Of a stretch of 64,000 nt of DNA, positions 10,360-20,400 are shown piece after piece. Each line of letters starts with the position of its first letter. Position 1 is the first letter of the stretch. The notes under the pieces are model-generated. The model had not been told where the DNA came from. It did not search any database and was given only the letters and a program-made list of their open reading frames with translations. The translations under genes were made by a program, and so were the position numbers. The stretch comes from Spirochaetaceae bacterium (GTDB taxonomy: Bacteria > Spirochaetota > Spirochaetia > DSM-27196 > SKKC01), in the NCBI GenBank assembly GCA_007694005.1, contig RECN01000100.1:62001-126000 (forward strand), in the 5' to 3' direction.

Positions 10360-12132
10360 TCAGTCGACGATACGCGCCCACTTCCAACCGTAGCGAAGGG
10401 CTATCGACCAGCCATCACTCATGAACTCAACACGATCTGATGCAAGACCAAACCCAAGTCCCTGTGTGACAGGTACGAATGAGGCGTCTTCAAGCATGAC
10501 CCGTTCGGCCTCTGCTATAAGTTCGAGACGGCCCTGAAGATCATCAATTGGCATTGCAAGAACCGTTTCGTACAGGCTGTCGTACTCGTCCGAAAAGTAC
10601 GGGCCTTTTCGCCTCGCCGTGCCTGAGTAGTAGTGAGCGAGTGCCGAGACAGGATTGAAATCGTCGTGTCCGGTACCGGTCCAGCCCAGGTCGAACGCAT
10701 TATTGTTATTCGGATACTCGCGAAGGCGCGCTGCCAGTTGTGACGACGGAACTGCCTGCAGGGAAATCTGCAACCGTCCACCGAACACCTGGTTCCAGTG
10801 CTGTTGCAGGTACTCACTGACCGCACGGCGTGCTTCTACACCTTCGTGGTAGGCAAGCTGTAGCGAAAGTGTATCAAGTCCCGCGTCGGCCATGGCCGCA
10901 TCGAACAGCTCGCGTGCGAGATCGGGATCGTAACCCAGGTTTGGTGTGAGGATCGCACGGGCTTCCGGGGTATTACGATACAAGGTGCCGTCGTCAACAT
11001 TCATGACGTGTGTCGTCGGAATAATGTAGTTAGCAGGTATTGTCGATGAGACCGAGGCGCTCGTTGCACGGTCAGTCGCAAAGAACAGGGCCTGCCGGAA
11101 TCGCACATCCTGCAGGATCGGTTTATCGGTGCTGAGCAGATTGATTACAATTCGCTGTACAGACCGCGCAGGAACCTCGATGATCCGTGGATCTTCGCGG
11201 AATCGCTGAAAATCGGCATCCGAGAGTTCGACGAAGTCGACTTCGCCACGCTCGAACAGCTGCATGACCGTCCCCGACTCCGCAATGACCCGGTTATTGA
11301 CGCCCGCGAGCCAGATCCGGTCGGCGAACACGTAGTTCGGATTCTTGATCGCCGTATACTCGGAACCCTGACGCCAGGAGTCCACCATGAACGGTCCACT
11401 TGAGACCATGCGGTCGACATCGGTACCGTAATTGGTCGTGCTTCGGTCTGCGTTCATGCCTGCCTCGTAGAGAGGTGGGTAAACAAGCGAAACCGAGAGA
11501 TTCGAGAAGAAGTTCATGAGCATGAACTCGGTGACCGGGAGAATCAGCGTAAACTCGAAGGTTGAGTCGTCGATAAGATCGATGCCGACGTCATCCCACG
11601 AGACATCACCAACGACGTACTCAAGCGCGTTTACAACCTGGACCTGGGATCCGTGAAACGCGTTCGCCCGGTGGTTCAGGAGGACTGGGTCCATGACCAT
11701 CTGCCAGGAATACAGAAAGTCCTCGGCGGTTATGGGCTCGCCATTTGCCCACAAAGCATCGTCCCTGACGGTGATCCTCCACACCGTTCCCTCGTCATCG
11801 ACGGGAACCGGCGGAGCGGCAGCGAGTTCGGACAGGATCTCGAATCCCACTCCACCCGGGCCAGGCGCGAAGCGATACAGTTTTCCCGTAATCAGGTTGA
11901 GAAAGTCCGCCGTATCAGTAGCCGCCTGCTGGTGCGGATTCAGAGTCTCAAGCGGGCGCCCGACAGTCAGTCTCAACATACCGGAACCGGTCTCCGATGG
12001 TGCATCGCCAACCGAAGCCTGAGCCGGTGCCGCTTCCTGTCCACCACCACCCCACGCGTGGCCAAGAAACAGCGTACCAAACAGTACGGAAAGAGCAAGA
12101 ATCCGAGCGGACTTGCGAATATATAACAACAT
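10360..12132 (-). CDS. oppA: Peptide ABC transporter substrate-binding protein (OppA, SBP family 5)
   Basis: ORF 590 aa; signal peptide; LRLTVGRPLETLNPHQQAATDTADFLNLITGKLY; GGAGG RBS upstream. Confidence 0.92.
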   Translation of the reverse strand: MLLYIRKSARILALSVLFGTLFLGHAWGGGGQEAAPAQASVGDAPSETGSGMLRLTVGRPLETLNPHQQAATDTADFLNLITGKLYRFAPGPGGVGFEILSELAAAPPVPVDDEGTVWRITVRDDALWANGEPITAEDFLYSWQMVMDPVLLNHRANAFHGSQVQVVNALEYVVGDVSWDDVGIDLIDDSTFEFTLILPVTEFMLMNFFSNLSVSLVYPPLYEAGMNADRSTTNYGTDVDRMVSSGPFMVDSWRQGSEYTAIKNPNYVFADRIWLAGVNNRVIAESGTVMQLFERGEVDFVELSDADFQRFREDPRIIEVPARSVQRIVINLLSTDKPILQDVRFRQALFFATDRATSASVSSTIPANYIIPTTHVMNVDDGTLYRNTPEARAILTPNLGYDPDLARELFDAAMADAGLDTLSLQLAYHEGVEARRAVSEYLQQHWNQVFGGRLQISLQAVPSSQLAARLREYPNNNNAFDLGWTGTGHDDFNPVSALAHYYSGTARRKGPYFSDEYDSLYETVLAMPIDDLQGRLELIAEAERVMLEDASFVPVTQGLGFGLASDRVEFMSDGWSIALRYGWKWARIVD

Positions 12133-12182
12133 GTGAAGCCTCCATTAGAGAAATATAGTTCTCTACTTATGTAAACTTGATT

Positions 12183-12199
12183 AGCAATTTTTGTGCCAA
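12183..12199 (-). promoter_or_regulatory. Sigma-54 (-24/-12) promoter for the opp-peptidase operon
   Basis: Minus strand reads TTGGCAC-AAAAA-TTGCT, matching consensus TGGCAC-N5-TTGCW; about 50 nt upstream of the oppA ATG. Confidence 0.8.
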
Positions 12200-12221
12200 A
12201 AATAGGCTACACACTAAGTCT

Positions 12222-12246
12222 ATTAAAGATAACGAATTAAAGATAA
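12222..12246 (-). repeat. 11-bp direct repeat pair upstream of the sigma-54 promoter
   Basis: + strand ATTAAAGATAA at 12222-12232 and 12236-12246 (period 14). Confidence 0.6.
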
Positions 12247-12274
12247 ACGTAAGTTTTCGAAACAAATTAATGCT

Positions 12275-12314
12275 ACATGTTCGTATTTTTCACTAGTTAT
12301 AAACACGAATATGT
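12275..12314. promoter_or_regulatory. Candidate enhancer (UAS) inverted repeat
   Basis: ACATGTTCGT (12275-12284) ... ACGAATATGT (12305-12314): 9/10 inverted match, centred roughly 120 bp upstream of the predicted sigma-54 TSS. Confidence 0.4.
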
Positions 12315-12391
12315 AGGGTCATTTACCACACGCCGCTGCCAGAATCCCCCGCGTGGCCTCGCACCCGAACATAGTGTAGAATGGTCTCACC

Positions 12392-13393
12392 ATGAAAAAC
12401 CGTGAAATCCGTCTGAAGCAGAACCCTGTCGGCACTCCCAAAGAGAGCGACTTCGAGCTCGTTGAAACCGAGCTTTCCAGTCCTTCCGAAGGTGAGGTGC
12501 TCGTTCGCAACCACTACATGTCGGTGGACCCGTATATGCGCGGGCGCATTGCGAAAGGGGCTTCGTACGCGGACAACTGGAAACCGGGCGAGGCGATGCG
12601 TGGCGGTTGTGTCGGCGAGGTCGTCGAGTCCAGGGCCGAGAGTCTTCGCCCGGGCGACTTCGTAGTCGGGGAAAAGGGATGGCGGGACTACTATGTGTCC
12701 CGCGCCGAAAAGCTCCGCGTTGTCGACGCAGAGGTAGCACCCGTGTCGACCCATCTCGGCGTGCTTGGGATGCCGGGGATGACCGCGTACGTCGGGCTGT
12801 TGAAACTCGCTGCTGCCCGCTCGGGGCAGACCGTCTTTGTCTCCGCGGCGGCGGGGGCGGTAGGGTCGCTCGTGTGCCAGCTCGCACGGGACGCCGGCTG
12901 CCGGGTTATCGGAAGCGCAGGGTCGCCTCAAAAGGTGGACTGGCTAACCGGGCGTGCCGGGGTCGATGTCGCGTTGAACTACCGCGAGAGCAGTAATCTC
13001 GCCGCCGACCTGAAAGAAGCCGCCCCGGACGGGATCGACATTTACTTCGACAACGTCGGTACGGATCATCTGGAAGCGGCGCTTGAGAACATGGCGATGC
13101 ACGGTCAGATCATCTGCTGCGGAATGATCTCGTCATACAACGCGACCGAAGCACCCGCAGCGCCCCGGAACCTGTCGCACATCGTCTGGAAGCGACTGCG
13201 TCTGCAAGGATTTATCGTCAGCGACCACTGGGAGCACTACGATGACTTCATTTCTGACGTCGCTCCCCGGGTTCGCGACGGCAGTATCGCCTACGAAGAA
13301 ACGGTGGTCGACGGACTGGAGAACGCACCGCGCGCGTTCATCAACCTGTTCAGTGGAAGCAATCTCGGAAAAATGGTCGTGAAGATAGTCTGA
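12392..13393 (+). CDS. Zinc-independent NADP-dependent MDR oxidoreductase (CurA / alkenal reductase type)
   Basis: ORF 333 aa; MSVDPYMRGRI, VFVSAAAGAVGSLVCQLAR, DNVGTDHLEAAL. Confidence 0.9.
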   Translation: MKNREIRLKQNPVGTPKESDFELVETELSSPSEGEVLVRNHYMSVDPYMRGRIAKGASYADNWKPGEAMRGGCVGEVVESRAESLRPGDFVVGEKGWRDYYVSRAEKLRVVDAEVAPVSTHLGVLGMPGMTAYVGLLKLAAARSGQTVFVSAAAGAVGSLVCQLARDAGCRVIGSAGSPQKVDWLTGRAGVDVALNYRESSNLAADLKEAAPDGIDIYFDNVGTDHLEAALENMAMHGQIICCGMISSYNATEAPAAPRNLSHIVWKRLRLQGFIVSDHWEHYDDFISDVAPRVRDGSIAYEETVVDGLENAPRAFINLFSGSNLGKMVVKIV

Positions 13394-13402
13394 GTCAAGC
13401 GC

Positions 13403-14182
13403 TTACTTTTCCAGGACGTTCGGGAGCAGCCGATCGAACTCGTCTTTGACGACATGGTAGCATTCGCAGACCCGTTCCTCGAGTCCCGGCCGGTCGATCA
13501 CGGTGATCTTCCCACGGTGGTACTCGATGAGTCCGGCGTCTTGAAGCTTGCCGGCCGCCTCCGTGACCCCTTCTCGGCGCACCCCGAGCATATTGGCAAT
13601 GAGTTCCTGGGTCATACTCAGTTTGTTTGACGGGAGTCTGTCGAGACTCAGGAGTAGCCAGCGGCACAGTTGCTGGTCTATCGAATGGTGACGGTTACAC
13701 ACGGCAGTCTGAGCCATCTGGGTCAGCATGGCGAGGGTATACCGAAGCAGCAGATGGTGCACCGGACCGGAACGCTTGAACTCCTGTGTGAGAATGCTGG
13801 CCTTGAGGCGCAACGCATCCCCTTCGCTCTGTATCACTGCCCGGTTCGGCATGCTTTCGCCGCCCATAAACAGCGCGATCCCGACGATGCCTTCGTAGCC
13901 GACAACAGCTATCTCGGCGGAGGCACCGTCTTCCATGACGTACAGAAGCGAGACGATCGCCGTCGTCGGAAAGTAGACATAATCGAGCTGGCCACCGGAT
14001 TCGTAGAGAACCTCACCAAGCGTCAGGTGTACCGGTTCAAGAAAGGGTCCCAGGCGTCCGTAGTCGTCCTCCGAGAGCACCTGTAGCAGGCGGTTTAGAG
14101 GAGGGTCAGAACTGTCTGCGGGATGTTCTGTTTTAGGACTCATAAGCACATTATCGCAAAAACACTCACGCTTTGGAAACAC
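13403..14182 (-). CDS. Crp/Fnr-family transcriptional regulator
   Basis: ORF 259 aa; N-terminal cNMP-binding-like domain and C-terminal HTH SMTQELIANMLGVRREGVTEAAGKLQDAGLIEY. Confidence 0.85.
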   Translation of the reverse strand: MFPKRECFCDNVLMSPKTEHPADSSDPPLNRLLQVLSEDDYGRLGPFLEPVHLTLGEVLYESGGQLDYVYFPTTAIVSLLYVMEDGASAEIAVVGYEGIVGIALFMGGESMPNRAVIQSEGDALRLKASILTQEFKRSGPVHHLLLRYTLAMLTQMAQTAVCNRHHSIDQQLCRWLLLSLDRLPSNKLSMTQELIANMLGVRREGVTEAAGKLQDAGLIEYHRGKITVIDRPGLEERVCECYHVVKDEFDRLLPNVLEK

Positions 14183-14244
14183 CGTCAGCGTTTTTGCTTC
14201 ATGATCGCCAGGAGAAATTTTCAGCCGATGTACGGTATCTTACG

Positions 14245-14439
14245 CTACCACCTGCCGAGGCGAGCCCCGAAACCGGTGTTCAGGATTCCAAAGGCATCGA
14301 GGATGAATATGATCACGACAATAACAACAACGACATTCAGGATTTTCTTGATGTTACCCTGCATCGGAATGTAATTGTTGATCGCCCAGAGAATCACACC
14401 GACAACCACAAGAACGACTATCAACTGTATTAAAGACAC
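14245..14439 (-). CDS. Small hydrophobic membrane protein (Thivi_2564-like)
   Basis: ORF 64 aa MSLIQLIVVLVVVGVILWAINNYIPMQGNIKKILNVVVVIVVIIFILDAFGIL. Confidence 0.7.
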   Translation of the reverse strand: MSLIQLIVVLVVVGVILWAINNYIPMQGNIKKILNVVVVIVVIIFILDAFGILNTGFGARLGRW

Positions 14440-14476
14440 TGTTTGCTCCTTTCTTCGAACGGATGATGATGATAGT

Positions 14477-17400
14477 TTACGCTGTCGTTAGTACCTCCGT
14501 CGGTACGCTGCCACACATAGTCACGAGAACGTGGTGCTCCGACTCCGAGCGCTCGAGCTGTATCACACCGTCCGGTACCGGCTGTCCGTCCAACTCGACT
14601 CGCTCGACGCCACGATCACCGTGGTCGGGGTTTTCCACGCGCACGTGGTAGACAGCCGGGCCGTGGCGGTAGCGCAGCGTGAAACCGTCCCACCACGCCG
14701 GTATGACCGGAGCCAGGCGCATTTCTTCGCCGCGGATCTGAAGGCCGAGCACCTCCTCGACCCACGCGCGGTACATCCATGCGGCCGACCCGGTGTACCA
14801 CGACCACCCGCCGCGGCCGACGCGGCCCGGCAGGCGATAGACGTCTGCTGCAATTGCATAGGGTTCAACCGCGTACCGACTAACCGCCTCGGGGTCCCTG
14901 GTCTGCTCTATAGGGTTCAGCAGACGCAGCATTGTCGCGGCCCGCTCGCCGTCTCCACCGCGCGCCATGGCCATGGCGAACCAGAGCGCGGCGTGCGTGT
15001 ACTGCCCGCCGTTTTCACGCACACCCGGCGGGTATCCCCGGATATAGCCCGGCGACGGATCGCTCCTGTCAAAAGGTGGGTCAAAGAGCAGCACCAGCGC
15101 TTCGTCCGGGCGGACCAGATGCTCCCACGCCGATTGAACCGCCGTCTGCGTGCGCGCCTCATTTCCCGCTCCGCTGAGTCGGGCCCAGGATTGCGGCAGC
15201 GAATCGATTTTCGCTTCGGCGTTCCCGGCCGATCCGAGCGGAGCGCCGCTGTCGAAGAAGGCTCGCAGGTACCATGAGCCGTCCCACGCCGAGGCTTCTA
15301 TGCGACCGATAAGCTCAGTTCTCTGCAGGTCGAATGACCGACTGAGCTCTCCATCACCCTGCAGATCGCTCAGCTCCTGCATTCCTCGGAGGACGTCGAC
15401 CAGGAACCAGGCGAGCCAGACACTTTCGCCGCTTCCTTCGGCTCCGACAAGGTTCATGCCGTCGTTCCAGTCTCCGGTTCCCATGAGCGGCAGGCCGTGC
15501 GGACCGGCGGTGAGGCCGCGCTCGACGGCGCGACGGCAGTGTTCGAAGACGGTGCCGCGTTCAGTGCCGATCTGAGGTACAGCAAACACCTCGTGCTCCC
15601 CTGCTCCCAGTGGAGGTGCATTGAGGAACGGAACCTCTTCGGCGAGGACACTCGTGTCGCCGCTGATCCGCACGTAATGCGCAACCACAAAGGGTAGCCA
15701 GAGCAGATCATCAGAGATGCGCGACCTGATCCCGGCGCCTCCCGGCGGATGCCACCAGTGCTGAACGTCGCCTTCGGCAAATTGTCGCGCGGCGGCGAGC
15801 AGGATCTGTTCGCGGGCCAGTGCGGGTCGGGCGGTGGCAAAGGCCATGGAGTCCTGCAGCTGATCGCGGAATCCGAAGGCTCCGCCGGACTGATACGTGG
15901 CCGACCTGCCCCACATGCGGCAACTAAGGCTCTGATAGAGCAGCCAGCGGTTCAGGAGAATGTTTGCCGCGAGCTCGGGAGTCTGGACTTCAACGCTACC
16001 GAGCAGGGTGTCCCACCACGCCTGAGTGCGAGCGAGCGAGATCTCGAAGGCTCCGGCGCTGCTATACGCACGAATGAGTTCGCGTGCCTGCTCAAGCGAG
16101 TCGGTCTGCCCGAGCATGCAGACGACCTCTGCGGTCGCGCCCGGGGCCAGGTGTACGGATGTCTGCAGCGCTGCGCAGGGGTCGATACCCGCTCCGACGC
16201 GCGAGGAAAGCGAGACGCGGTCCATGGCCGCAGGTTGCGCCGCACTCCGATTACGTCCCAGAAACGCGGTGCGGTCGCCGCTGTAGGAGCTCGCTTCCGG
16301 TGTAATAGCAGCGAACGCGAGGCGACCGGGGTAATCCGGGTGGTAGCGATTGCGCGCGAGCAGCGCGGAGGACCGTTCATCCCACGACGTGGATACGTGC
16401 ATGTACGAAGACTCACGGTTCTCACCGAGAGTCCACTCCTGGTAGCAGGTTACCGAGAGCGTGCGCTCCCGCGCGGTCGCGTTCGTAAGCCGCAGCCGCT
16501 GCAGCTTGACCGGTTCACCACCCGTGTCTGACATCGGGACGAACACGGTAAGTTCCTGCTCTATGCCGTGACTGTTGTGCTCGAACACCGAATAACCCGC
16601 GCCGTGCCGTGCACGGTAGGCGCTTCGTTCCCGAATTGGCGAAGCAGTTGGCGACCAGTACGCGCCGGTATCCTCATCCCGTATGTAGATGACTTCAGAC
16701 ACCGGATCGACGACCGGATCGTTAGACCATTGAGTAAGACGGTTTCGCTGACTGTTGCCATACCACGTGAATCCGGCGCCGGTTTCCCCGACGAGTGTTC
16801 CGAAACTCGGGTTGGCGATAACGTTCACCCAGGGCGCAGGAGTATGTGATCCATCACCAAGATAGATCGCGTACTCGCGTCCACCGTCGGTAAACCCGCC
16901 CAGGCCGTTGAAGTAATGAAGCTCCATGAACCGCAGCTCAGCGGATGCATCAACAACAGCGCGCTTGCGAAGCGACTTTTGGGGTAACTCGGGAACATCA
17001 ACAGCCATCCCGAGCTGCTGGGGCAGGGAGCCGCGCGCGGCCACCAGTACGACCCGTGCGACGGCGGTCATCAGGACAAGGTCTTCGCGCGGAATCTGAT
17101 CCGCACTGACCAGGAAGGCTCCGTGGGGGTGGGCGCGCACAAGATCCTCGAGATGGTTGCGCAGCGGGTTCTCGTAGCCACTCGCCTCTTCGTTGACAAT
17201 AACAAGATCGGTCACAAATCCCTGCATGCGCCAGTAGGAGTGCGCCCGAAGCATCTGACGGACAAGACCGACATCACGGGTGTCCGCAATGCTGATCATG
17301 AGTATCGGCGCGTCACCCGAAATACCGTACGGCCACAAGCCGGATTGCCCTTTACCGTTCTCAACGATTCTCGGCCCCGGCGCGCGAAGGCGCGCATTGG

Positions 17401-20400
17401 GAATGAGCAGATGACTCGCGATTTGCTGGAAACGGCGTGCCTCATCGGGTTGCACCCGAAGCGCACGAAGCTCGATCTGTGCCGCTGCCCACGCGAAATC
17501 CATTGCACGCTCAATAGCATGGGGATCGTCGTAGGTGTCGAGCAGATCGATTACACGCTGCCGGGAGTCCCCCGCGGCGACAATCAGCGAAAGCTGCTGC
17601 TGCTCACCGGGCTCGAGCACTATGTCGGCGCGAAGGCTGAAGATCGGGTCGAGCACGTAGCCCTGCCCGCCTTCCGGCTCGTTGACGGCTCCTGCCGGGT
17701 TCTCGAGGCTTCGTCCACGACCGATGAATGCTGCTCTGTCGGTCTGGAACCTCAAGGTCAATGGCTCTTCCTGCGTGCCGGTGCCACGCGTGAGTCTGTG
17801 GGCCGCGAACACGGGCGCCTCGTCGTCTCGACGCTTGCGCCGATACGCGAGAAGCGCATGATGTTCGGGAAGCGCTTCGGTCTGTATGAACATCTTGTTG
17901 AAGGCCGGATGCTGCAGGTCCTGCCGGTGCGGTGCGAGCGAGAGCTCGATATAGCTCGTGAGTTCGAGACGACGGCGGTGCGGCGAGCGGTTAACCAGCG
18001 TGATCCGCCTGATCTCTACATCATCTTCCGGAGAGACCACAATCTCGGTCTTGACGTCTATGTCGTCGTCGCACCGTCGGATAACCGCGCGGTCGAGGGT
18101 AAAGTCAGCGCTATAGGAATCCACCGTTCCTGTGGTGGGATAGTAGGTATTCGACCACAGATGGTCGGCATCGGGTTCGTGAATGTAGCAGAACAGACCG
18201 CCGGAATCGCGCGTGGCGTCGGCTCTCCATCGGTTCAACTCGATGTCACCCCACTGGCTGTATCCCCCGCCGGAGTTTGTGACCATGATCGAATAGCGCC
18301 CGTTTCCAAGAAGCTGCGTCTTTGACGTTGCGGTGTTTGGTGTCTCAAACCTGCTGACCGATGGTGCTACCTCACCTATGCTCTCGACTCCGAGTCCCTG
18401 CGCCCGCGTTGCCGAGTACCGGGGCAGACCGGTAGGGATGCTTTCGTGCAGCAGCGGCTCGAAGGCACGCACCCGCGGATCGCGATGGAAATGGTCCTGC
18501 ACCACGCCGTGGTGCAGGAAGTTGTTCAGCGATAGAAAGCCCATACCCTGATGATGCGACATGTAGGTCCGTACGAGGACGCCCCGCTTCCCGTCGCGGC
18601 TTGCCTGGCGACCGAAGTCGATCGCGTCGTAGTAGCCGTAATCCGAAAGCATCCCCAGTGCATCCAGGCGACGCAGATTTTTAAGCGTCGGTTTTACAGC
18701 AACGCCCAGTGCCAGCAGGGACGCATAGGGTGCGACGACCAGTTCCCGGTCCAGTCCGCGTTTCAGCCCCAGCCGGGGGATGCCGAAGGCCTTGTACTGA
18801 TAGGTTTTGTTGATGTCGAGGTCTGCGAATGCAGACTCGGAGATACCCCAGGGTACACGCCGCTTTCTTCCGTAGTCGATCTGTATTGCGACCGCCTCGC
18901 TGACGGCCTTCTCAAGTAGCGAGTTGTCGTAGGACCGCAGCAGAAGCTGCGGCATGAGGTACTCGAACATGGTCCCGCTCCAGCTCAGCAGCACACGGCG
19001 CGCGCCTATCGCATCGTGGGGTCGCCCCATGGCGAACCAGTGTTCGACCGGCGCTTCACCACGCGCGACGGCGACGAAACTTCCGATCCGCGCCTCGCTC
19101 GCGAGCAGATCGTAGTAGGCGTTATCGGGGCGGTGATCGCTTACGTTGAAGCCGATGCGGAAGAGTCGACACCGCGGGTCGTAGAGGAAGCGCATGTTGA
19201 TGGACTCACCGAGTCTCTGTACGTCGTCGATAAGCCGCCGGGCAGAGGCAATTTTCTCGCCTGCCAGCCACCGGGCGTCGTGGAAAGCCTGAGTGATACG
19301 GTCTATCCACGGTATCAGCGCTGTGTCGGCCACGCCAGGATGGCTGCGCTTCTGAACCAACACACGAATCATGGCGACATCTCCGGCGGCAAGACTCAGG
19401 AGAGACGGCGCACGCTTCAGCTGCCGACCAATGAGCTCGACCGCTTCACTGCCCAGAGGAGCAAGTTCGTCCACGCCCTTCTCCGCTGCGATCTCCATCC
19501 ATCGGAGATAGCGGTCGCAGGTTTCAAGCCACGCAGCAGTCTGGCTATGCACCTGTCCGAGCCAGTAGGCAGCGGCCGGACCCCCGACGGCCGTCGCGTC
19601 GGCGGCCGGACCCCCGGCCTCCGCTTCGTCGCCACGCAGATCATCGATCATCGGTCCGGTCATCTCATGGACCTTGCGAAGCGCCCAGATCGCGTCCGCC
19701 CTGTCGGCGAACCGGCTTCCAAGCTCTTCGGTCACGGCGTCAAGCGCCTCGCGGAACTGTCGACTCGTTTGACCGCTTCCCGACAAGGTCTCCTCGAGAA
19801 CGCCAAGCGTATCGAGAAGTCCTTCAAAAGCTGCGCGACCGAGCACGGGGTCGGTAATCATCGCCTCGAGCGCCTGCTCGAGCGCCCACAGCGAACCGAC
19901 CAGATTACCGCTGTCAACCGTAGACACGTAGCGAGGCTCAAGGGGTTTCAGCGTCTGTATGTCGTACCAGTTCAGCAGATGCCCCTCGAAGCGTTCGAGC
20001 TCGGCGACCGACCTCATGGACTTCGACAGAAGGTCGATTACCTGATCACCGGTCAGATACCCGAAGTCACGCGCTCCAGCCGCGCTGAGAAACCACAGCC
20101 CGATGTTCGTCGGGCTTGTGCGCATCGCAAGCTCATTCTGGTGCGACAGCTGATAGTTATCAGGCGGCAGCCACGATGTCTCGCTGGAAACGAACTCAGC
20201 GTAGTAGCGCCACGTTCGTCGCGCGATAGCCCGCAGGTAACGCTCATCGCCCGCGGCGAGCGCACTGTTACGCTTCGCAGGCGGACGACGTCGCGTCAGC
20301 GCCCACGCGGTGAACGGGGATGCGATCCACACCAGTAGCCAGGGCGCGGCGATCAGCGCGTGTACCGGCGACCAGACATACAGCGCCCACCCGGCCAACC

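Noticed and set aside
17123-18325. 400-aa plus-strand ORF inside the glucan synthase
   Set aside because: Antisense shadow of the ndvB ORF in GC-rich coding DNA; no recognisable domains, composition dominated by Arg/Gly/Val.
19016-20338. 440-aa plus-strand ORF inside the glucan synthase
   Set aside because: Antisense shadow ORF, no domain signal; sense strand encodes clear NdvB motifs.
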